In this document: positions 57,284 to 64,000 of the stretch, one piece after another | Position numbering within the stretch: the first letter of the stretch is position 1 | Layout: each line of letters opens with the position of its first letter | Source of the DNA: Mycoplasma sp. CSL7503-lung | GTDB taxonomy: Bacteria; Bacillota_I; Bacilli_A; Mycoplasmatales; Metamycoplasmataceae | Reading direction: 5' to 3' | DNA length: 64,000 nt | NCBI RefSeq assembly: GCF_025515455.1 | Contig: NZ_JAOPHP010000002.1 | Location: 1 to 64,000, forward strand | Position numbers and translations under genes: made by a program | Notes under the pieces: generated by a model | What the model was told of the DNA's origin: nothing | The model's database searches: none | The model's input: the letters and a program-made list of their open reading frames with translations, nothing else

Positions 57284-57987
57284 TTTTTAATTTTAAAACT
57301 AGTTTTACATACTGAATCTAAAGAGTTTCTACCGTATAATTGTTCAAAATTTAATACAGCTTCTTTAACTTTTTGACTTGCACCTAGAGGAAATTGGAAA
57401 TTTCATTCTTCGCTTTGTTTTTTCATATAATTTATTAAATAATATCTAGCAATAATTGAAGCACAAGCGACAGATAAATGAACACTTTCTGCTTTAGTAA
57501 CAAAAAAAACTTGATTTTTTAATTCATATGTTTTTTTAAAATCAGGGATAAAATTAAATTTTTCTTTGTATCTTAATATAGAATCAAAAGTAGAATATCT
57601 ATCCACAATAAAAATATCATTATCAAATTTATTTTCATTTAAAAATAAATTTGAATAATTACCAATTGCATTAAAGTGAATAAAGTACTTTATTTCGTTA
57701 GCATTAAATCCTTTAGATGTTAAGCTATTGTAGCCTTTTTGAGTTAAAGTGTATGTTTTATAACTTATTTTTTTTATCAACTCTTTTGCAATAAAATTAA
57801 TTTTAGTAGTACTTAATTTTTTCGAATCTTGAACACCAAGTTGAATAGCTCATTCTTTCAAATTATTTGGTAAATAAGCAACACAACCAATTATAGGTGT
57901 AAAGTAATCTCCTACTCCAGTTTCATCAACACCTATTACGTTATAGTCATCTAAATTAATTTTACTCAAGTCATTATAAAAAAACAT
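57280..57987 (-). CDS. rnhC: Ribonuclease HIII, short form
   Basis: Degrades RNA in RNA-DNA hybrids; 235 residues. GVDETGVGDYFTPIIG (about 19-34) carries the catalytic Asp-Glu pair, and SVACASIIARY (about 178) and the nearby acidic residues complete it. The TBP-like N-terminal domain normal for RNase HIII (about 300 residues in all) is missing, so the protein has little beyond the catalytic domain. Its ATG overlaps the stop of the upstream HAD gene (TAATG). Confidence 0.8.
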
Positions 57988-58883
57988 TACTCGTCCTCTA
58001 AGTTTCTTTTCTTTTTCTTCTCATTCGATTTAGCTATTTCAAGTTCTGGATTATCTAAAAATTTATTGATATATCAACCAACTCCACCTTGTTTGTTTGT
58101 CTTGTTTATCTTAACGGTTGCATATTGTCTAACATCTTTAGTAGCATTACCCATGGCTACTGAAACATTTGCAACTTTAAACATAGGAACATCATTAAAA
58201 CCATCACCTAAAGCAATTGTATTTTCTACGGGAATATCATAATATCTCATAAGCATACTTAATGCTTTACCTTTGTTAGCAGTAATATTAGTCATATCGA
58301 ATACAGGAGATAATCCTTCACCTTTGCTTCAATATGAAAACTCAGCAAGGTCTCCGTATCTAGCTTTTAAATATGTTCTTAATTCTTCAACGTTTGTATC
58401 TTTTTTAACATCAAATATAATACCTGTAGGCATTAATGGAATCTTATGAAAATCTAACCCAATTCTTAATTTTGATGATGAAGTAAAACCAAATACTTTC
58501 TCCAAATCTGGATCTCTTTTTTGCAATTGAACCCAATCCGGACCTTCAATAGCAATATTAGACACCTCTTTTTGAACTTTTTCATCACCTAAAACATATA
58601 AAGCTTCATTTAAATTTAAATATTTAATGTAAGGAATAAATCCATCTTCTTTAGGGTGGTGAATATGAGCACCATTATAATTTGAAACTACTGTATCTAA
58701 ACCTAAAGTATCATAAATAAATTTTGTACTTCTTCAAGGTCTACCTGTTAAAATACATACTTTATGACCTAATGAAATAGCTCTTTTTATACCATTTATT
58801 GTTTGATCATGCACTTCGCCAGTAGCACTAGAAAGTAGTGTTGTACCATCTAAATCGATAGCAAATAAGTATTTATTATTCAT
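57987..58883 (-). CDS. Cof-type HAD-superfamily phosphatase
   Basis: A 298-residue hydrolase of the HAD-IIB (Cof) class. DLDGTTLLS (about 10-18) carries the nucleophile Asp, TGRP follows near 51 and the metal-binding ALGDGFNDVPMF near 220. The cap domain occupies about 85-190. Several Trp residues are TGA. Substrates of this class are usually sugar phosphates or nucleotide monophosphates; the exact one cannot be told. GGAG precedes the start, and it is coupled to rnhC. Confidence 0.88.
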
Positions 58884-59069
58884 ATAACTCCTTTATATAA
58901 ATTTGTTTATTAAATTATACAAGATTTTATTTTTTAAACTATAATAATGTACTTTTAGAAAAAAATTCCACATTTTTTCATAAAAATATTATTTTAACTA
59001 GAAAATATAGTTAAAAACAAAAACATATTAATAGTAGTTAAAAACGTAAAAAATAATTTTTTTCATTAT

Positions 59070-59082
59070 TTTGGTAACCAAA
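59070..59082. promoter_or_regulatory. Palindrome upstream of the pyrH promoter
   Basis: TTTGGT-A-ACCAAA, about 25 nt before the TATAAT of pyrH, in a 263-nt spacer with no visible gene. It might be a regulator site. No known operator was matched. Confidence 0.25.
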
Positions 59083-59106
59083 TGATAAAAATTCTCAATT
59101 TTCCAT

Positions 59107-59112
59107 TATAAT
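59107..59112 (+). promoter_or_regulatory. -10 box of pyrH-frr
   Basis: TATAAT 35 nt before the pyrH start, with a strong GAGGTGAGAGGTG ribosome binding site between. Confidence 0.55.
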
Positions 59113-59146
59113 TATTAAAATATTCAAAATAGAGGTGAGAGGTGCA

Positions 59147-59866
59147 ATGAACAAATATAAAAGAATATTAATAAAACTATCAGGAGAAGGTTTTGCCAAC
59201 AAAGAAAAACACCTTGCAATTGATAGTGAATTAGTTAAAAAAATAGCCCTTCAATTGAAAGAAATTGTTGCAAAAGGAATACAAGTTTCTATTGTAATTG
59301 GTGGTGGTAACTTTTGAAGAGGTGCATCAGCAGAAAAAAACGGAATACCAAGAAACAGAGCAGATTATATAGGGATGTTAGCTACAGTTATGAATGGACT
59401 TGCACTTAGAAGTGGTTTCGAACAAGTAGGTTTAAAATCAAGAGTTCAAAGTTCAATAAATATGGATCCTAAAATTGCTGAAACATATGTAAACGAAAAA
59501 ACATTGAAATATTTAGAAGATGGTGAAGTCGTTATATTTGTTGGAGGTACAGGAAGACCGTTCTTTACAACCGACACCGCTTCAACACTTTACGCATCTG
59601 AAATAAATGCAGACGTCATTCTAATGGGTAAAAACGGAACTAATGGAGTTTATGATTCAGACCCAAAAACTAATCAAAATGCAAAGAAATTTGATAAAAT
59701 TACATATGATGAAATTTTAGAAAAAAAATTACAAGTTATGGATCTTACAGCCACAAGTATGGCAAGAGATAATAATATCAACTTAATAATATTTAACCTT
59801 TTAGAAGAAAATTCAATAATTAGAGTATTAGAAGGTGAAATCGAACATACAGAGGTAATAAAATAA
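59147..59866 (+). CDS. pyrH: Uridylate kinase
   Basis: Phosphorylates UMP to UDP; 239 residues. Starts MNKYKRILIKLSGEGF; VIGGGNFWRGASAEK (Trp by TGA) and GRPFFTTDTAST follow. Start ATG 59147 was chosen over a GTG 12 nt upstream because of the spacing to GAGGTG. Its stop overlaps the frr start by one base. Confidence 0.96.
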
Positions 59867-60417
59867 TGGATATAGAATTATATTTACTTGAATTAGAAGA
59901 AAAAAACGAAAAAGCAATACAACATTTCAAATTTGAAATGTCTAAACTTTCAACAGGAAGAGCTAATCCACAAATAATAAAAGGTGTTAGAATAAATTAC
60001 TATGATACACCTACTTCTCTTGAAGAATTAGCAAACATTAGCGTACCAGAACCACAACAATTATTAATTAAACCTTATGATTTAACATCAGTTAAAGAAA
60101 TTACAAAAGCATTAGAAAAGGCTAATTTAGGTATTTTACCTGTAGATGAAGGAAATCAAGTTAGACTTACATTCCCAGCACTAACAAGAGAACGTAGAAT
60201 CGAAATGGTTAAAAACCTTAAAAAACTCACTGAAAATGCTAAAGTTGGTGTTAGAAACTCAAGACAAGACGTTAATAAACTAATAAAAGCTAATGACGAA
60301 CTATCCGAAGATGTTGTAAAAAATTATTTAGATATTGTTCAAAAACACACTGACCAAAATATTGAAAAAATTAACGAACTTAGCAAAGAAAAAGAAAACG
60401 AATTAATGAACGGATAA
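59866..60417 (+). CDS. frr: Ribosome recycling factor
   Basis: Splits the post-termination ribosome together with EF-G; 183 residues, normal. RANPQIIKGVRINYYDTPT and LTRERRIEMVKNLKKLTENAKVGVRNSR are the family blocks. It is in the usual pyrH-frr pair. Confidence 0.97.
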   Translation: MDIELYLLELEEKNEKAIQHFKFEMSKLSTGRANPQIIKGVRINYYDTPTSLEELANISVPEPQQLLIKPYDLTSVKEITKALEKANLGILPVDEGNQVRLTFPALTRERRIEMVKNLKKLTENAKVGVRNSRQDVNKLIKANDELSEDVVKNYLDIVQKHTDQNIEKINELSKEKENELMNG

Positions 60418-60422
60418 TAATG

Positions 60423-60448
60423 TAAAGGTGATGAAAATCACCTTTTAT
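60423..60448 (+). terminator. Terminator after frr
   Basis: AAAGGTGAT pairs with ATCACCTTT around a GAAA-type loop, then TTTT. Confidence 0.85.
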
Positions 60449-60450
60449 TA

Positions 60451-60456
60451 TATAAT
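60451..60456 (+). promoter_or_regulatory. -10 box of mnmE (leaderless)
   Basis: TATAAT ends 6 nt before ATG 60463, with no ribosome binding site. It directly follows the frr terminator. Confidence 0.65.
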
Positions 60457-60462
60457 TAAAAT

Positions 60463-61821
60463 ATGAATGATAATATAGCAGCAATAAGTTCTGGATCAAG
60501 AACAAACCAACCTATTTCTATAGTTAGATTAAGTGGACCTAACGCAGTAGAAATAGTTAAAAAAATTTTTAAAGGTAAAGTGGGTCAAGACCATCAAATA
60601 ACTTACGGTGAAATTTATGATAATCAAACACTAATAGACGAAGTCTTAATAATGTGATTTGTTGGTAAAGAAGATAAAAACGGAAATATAATATACAACA
60701 ATTACGTCGGAGAACCTATTATTGAAATTAATTGTCATGGAGGTATTGTTGTAACAAATAAAATTCTTGAACTACTTTTGGTGCACGGAGCACGCTTGGC
60801 TGAACCAGGAGAATTCACAAGAAGAGCATTTTTAAATGGTAAATTAGATTTAGTTAAAGCAGATGCAATACATGACCTAATAATGGCTAAAACTTCAACA
60901 CAAGCTCAAGCAAGTGTTTCAAAATTTAAAGGTAAAACAAGTGATTTACTAGATAAAATTAATAATAGAATTAGTTTACTGATTGGTACTGCGGAAGTAA
61001 ATATTGATTACCCAGAATATGAAGATGTTGATCAAATCACTTCTAAATTATTTATTAAAACATTAACTGAATTATCTAATGAATTCAATAAAATTATTAG
61101 GGTTTCAGAAAAAAGTAGATATATTTTTGAAGGTGTTAAGGTAGCAATTTTAGGTAAACCTAACGTTGGTAAAAGTAGTGTTTTAAACGCCTTGCTTTCT
61201 GAAGATAAAGCAATTGTCACAGATATTGCCGGGACAACAAGAGATTTAGTGGAAGCCAGTTATCAAATTGATGGAATTTTATTTAAACTAATCGATACGG
61301 CGGGTATTAGAAAAACAAACGAAATAATAGAACAAATAGGAATTAAAAAATCATTTGATCAAATCGAACAAGCTGATTTAATTTTACATATATTAGATCC
61401 GTCGCAAGAAAATAATGAATTCGACATTGAAATAGAAAAAAAATCTAAAGAATTAAATAAATATTACCTAAAAGTTATGAACAAAGTAGATTTAATAGAT
61501 TCAAAAAATGACGAATATATCTATATTTCAGCATTAAACAACGATATAGATATTCTTGAGAAAGCTTTAGTTGAAAACTTTAAAAATATTGACATTTTAG
61601 ATGAGAGAATATTTTCTAACACAAGACAATTGTCATTAATAAAAAAAGCAAAAAGACATATTGATGATGCTTTAGTTTTAGCAACAAATGAAGGTTATAC
61701 ATTTGATACTTTAATTGTTGATTTATATGATGCTTGAGATTCTTTAGAAGAAATAAAAGGGAGAGCCAATCGAGAAGATTTATTAGATACTATGTTTTCT
61801 AACTTCTGTTTGGGAAAATAA
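60463..61821 (+). CDS. mnmE: tRNA modification GTPase MnmE
   Basis: Works with MnmG to modify the wobble uridine of several tRNAs; 452 residues, full length. A tetrahydrofolate-binding N-terminal domain (1 to about 115), helical middle, and inserted G domain (GKPNVGKSS near 226, NKVD near 337). The C-terminal motif is CLGK, with the catalytic Cys. Its stop overlaps tatD by one base. Confidence 0.96.
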
Positions 61822-62624
61822 TGGGAAAAAGAAGAAATAAATTTATAGATGCACATGCTCACGTCAATTATTCGTACTATACTGATTTTGCAATTCAACA
61901 AATTGTTGAAGCTACAGAATACAATAAAGTAAAATTTATTATAAATAACGGCGGACATTTCGAAGAAAATGATCAAGTAATTGAATTATCTAAAAAATAC
62001 CCACTTTTAAAAGCTTGTATCGGAATTCACCCTGAAAGTATTAAAGATTCCAATTCAATTTTAGGTTTCAAAGAAAAAGTTATTGAAAATTTAGATAATA
62101 TAGTTGGTATAGGAGAAATAGGAATAGATTATTACTACTCAGATGGACCTAATAGGGATGATCAAATATATTGTTTCGAAGAACAAATAAAAATTGCAAA
62201 TGAATATAATTTGCCCGTAGTTATCCATATTAGAGATAAAGAAAATGAATTTCAGGCTTATCAAGATGTATATCAAATACTTCAAAAATATAAAAATTTA
62301 AAAGTTATGTTACATACTTTTGCCGGAAATATTGATTGAGCTAAAAAATTTATGGAATTTAAAAATTTATACTTTTCTTTTAGCGGCGTTGTTACTTTTA
62401 ATTCAAGCGAAAACACAAGACAGGTAGTTAAATTCATTCCGCTTGAAAGAATGTTAACAGAAACAGATTCTCCATATTTAAGACCACATCCTTACACAGG
62501 TGAAAAGAACGAGCCTAATACAGTTGTTTACACTAGTTACTATATTTCCGCACTAAAAGAAGTGGGGTTAGATAAATTTGTTGATAAAATTAATAGAAAT
62601 TTAAGAAGGTTATTTAATTTATAA
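61821..62624 (+). CDS. tatD: TatD-family metal-dependent DNase
   Basis: A TIM-barrel hydrolase of 267 residues. DAHAHVN (about 10-16), GEIGIDYYY, VVIHIRD, LHTFAGN and TETDSPYL supply the metal-binding His, Glu and Asp residues. It overlaps mnmE and rsmA by one base each (TAATG), so the three are one translational unit. DNase activity is known for homologues; the role here is inferred. Confidence 0.92.
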
Positions 62625-63397
62625 TGAAAAAAGAAGTTTATGCAAAAAAGAAGTTTGGCCAAAACTTCTTAAAAGATAATAATATTATTAATAAAATTTT
62701 AAAAGTAACCGAAATTAAAAATAATAATATAGTTGAAATTGGGCCAGGTCGTGGTGCCTTAACAAAAGAATTAGTTAAAGAAGTGAATCATGTTGTTGCT
62801 TTTGAAATAGATCAAGATATGGTCAATGTCATCCAAAATGAAATTAAAAACGATAACTTAACTTTAATACACGAAGACTTCTTAAAGAGCGACTTATCTT
62901 CAATTAAAAAATCTAAAGTTATCGCAAATATCCCTTACTATATAACTACCGATATTTTATTTAAAATTTTTGAACATAGAGACATTTTTTCAGAAGCCAT
63001 ATTAATGGTACAAAAAGAAGTAGCAGAAAGAATAGTAGCAAAAGAAAATTCAAAAGAATATTCAAAACTTTCTTTAAGTAGTCAATTTTTAGCGAACACT
63101 AAAATAGAATTTATTGTACCAAAAAATGCTTTTTTACCTGCTCCAAAGGTAGATTCGGCAATAATTTCGCTAAAATTTTACGACAATATAGATAATTCAA
63201 CTTGAAATTTATATAAGGATTTTTTCAAACTTTGCTTCAATAATCGTAGAAAAAAATTAATTACAAGTTTAAAAACAGTTTATCCTAGTGAAAAAATTAT
63301 AAATTCTTATAACAAATTAGGATATGATGAAAATTTAAGAATTCAACAATTGCCCTTAGAAAAAGTTGTTGAATTATACAAATTACTAACTAATTAA
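62624..63397 (+). CDS. rsmA: 16S rRNA dimethyladenosine transferase RsmA (KsgA)
   Basis: Dimethylates two adjacent adenosines near the 3' end of 16S rRNA; 257 residues. KKKFGQNFLKD (about 8-18), VEIGPGRGALTKEL and the catalytic NIPYY motif (about 105-109) are all present. One TGA-encoded Trp lies near residue 195. The gene closes the mnmE-tatD-rsmA unit. Confidence 0.96.
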
Positions 63398-63430
63398 AAA
63401 ATCTTATGTGTAAAACATAAGATTTTTTAA
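63396..63430. terminator. Bidirectional terminator
   Basis: AAAAAATCTTATGT pairs with ACATAAGATTTTTT, between rsmA and the convergent gene. Confidence 0.85.
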
Positions 63431-63440
63431 TTAAATAACT

Positions 63441-64000
63441 TTAGTCAAATTCAATTATTTCATTAGATTTTTCATATACATCAATTTTATTTTTAACATC
63501 AATTTTATTTACAATTCAACCAGATAGTTGATTCATTTTAATAAATTCATAAATTCTATTATTTCCATTAATTTCTTTTAAAGTTACAACAACTCCAAAC
63601 TTAATTTTCGAACTTTTAGTTAACACTCTTTCTTTTTTTATGATCTTAATTCCTCAATTTTGATTTAAAAAAGTTTGTTTGCTTTTCTTTTGCCTACCTT
63701 TTTTGGTTTTTACATTTTCACTTATAACTTTAACATTATCTCATTTTCTATATAAATCACGCGCACTCTCTTCGTAGGTGTAATGATGATCATCATTTTG
63801 ATTATTGTTGTTTATTGTCAAGATGTTACCTTTTTTATCTTTAATTCTTCCAAAGTGTATATCTAATTCTGTATTTGTGTAATCAACACCTTGATTTTTT
63901 GAACTATTTGGAAAATAACACAACACAGCTTTGGCTATAAATGGATGCTTTCCTTTATCAATAGGTACAATAATATTATTCGCATATGATTCATACGCAT
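63441..64000 (-). CDS. C-terminal part of a probable S8 (subtilisin-like) family peptidase, cut by the window edge
   Basis: An open frame of about 186 residues runs off the window. Its first visible part, AYESYANNIIVP, then HPFIAKAVLCYFPNSSKNQGVDYTNTELDIHFGRI, matches by memory the C-terminal part of bacterial S8 peptidases that often sit next to an AAA ATPase gene. The catalytic Asp, His and Ser would be outside the window and cannot be checked. One Trp is TGA. The rest is Lys-rich with no signal visible. The assignment is tentative. Confidence 0.45.

Noticed and set aside
58884-59146. Replication origin or DnaA boxes
   Set aside because: The spacer is A+T-rich with a small palindrome, but no TTATCCACA-like boxes or dnaA/dnaN genes are near.

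Overview
The window is chromosomal DNA of a mycoplasma (class Mollicutes). The DNA is very A+T-rich. TGA is read as tryptophan throughout: almost every long gene (smc, secY, fusA, the opp genes, mnmE) carries in-frame TGA codons where the family has Trp, and is continuous only under genetic code 4. Lipoboxes, a large mycoplasma-type OppF, and HExxH and S41 lipoproteins fit a Mycoplasma/Mycoplasmopsis/Metamycoplasma-type organism. The species cannot be fixed from the sequence alone. No rRNA, tRNA or CRISPR array was seen.

Layout. 1-1620: a promoter/inverted-repeat element, a terminator and a decayed IS3-family element. 1672-3962 (-): a small membrane protein and oligoendopeptidase F. 4052-7714 (-): a 1220-residue YobI/KAP-like membrane P-loop NTPase. 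7870-17132 (-): oppABCDF behind a lysine riboswitch with its own terminator and a possible leader peptide. 17244-18584 (-): ffh. 18877-20666 (+): an RluD-type pseudouridine synthase and a membrane protein. 20727-27440 (-): yloU-fakA-plsX-rnc-smc in the classical Firmicutes order. 27569-28240 (+): recO. 28267-32042 (-): a metalloprotease-like lipoprotein, a DUF402 protein and a methyltransferase. 32133-37532 (-): secY-adk-map-infA-rpmJ-rpsM-rpsK-rpoA-rplQ. 37769-43892 (+): two SPOUT methyltransferases, a DivIVA-like protein, rbgA, an IMPACT-family protein, two tandem leucyl aminopeptidases and a membrane protein. 44093-47131 (-): rpsL-rpsG-fusA. 47444-51047 (+): an S41-protease lipoprotein and a frameshifted membrane gene. 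51141-51635 (-): an unknown protein. 51774-53063 (+): a solitary PD-(D/E)XK nuclease. 53268-57243 (+): enolase and an amino-acid permease fused to a degenerate ClpB-like module. 57280-58883 (-): a HAD phosphatase and RNase HIII. 59147-63397 (+): pyrH-frr and mnmE-tatD-rsmA. 63441-64000 (-): the C-terminal part of a probable S8-family peptidase.

How the genes work together. Most genes serve translation, ribosome maturation, secretion and lipid precursor supply. A second theme is scavenging: Opp imports peptides, and PepF plus two M17 aminopeptidases would break them down. The lysine riboswitch suggests that Opp expression is tied to lysine supply. The accessory genes of most interest are the YobI-like NTPase, the PD-(D/E)XK nuclease and the possible S8 peptidase, all of types that also occur in defence or conflict systems, although no defence function can be shown here.

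The two most unusual items are (i) the amino-acid permease whose cytoplasmic tail follows ClpB NBD1 plus the middle domain but has lost Walker A, and (ii) the lysine riboswitch/terminator in front of oppABCDF. Six genes have a -10 box placed 6-7 nt before an ATG with no ribosome binding site, implying leaderless mRNAs.
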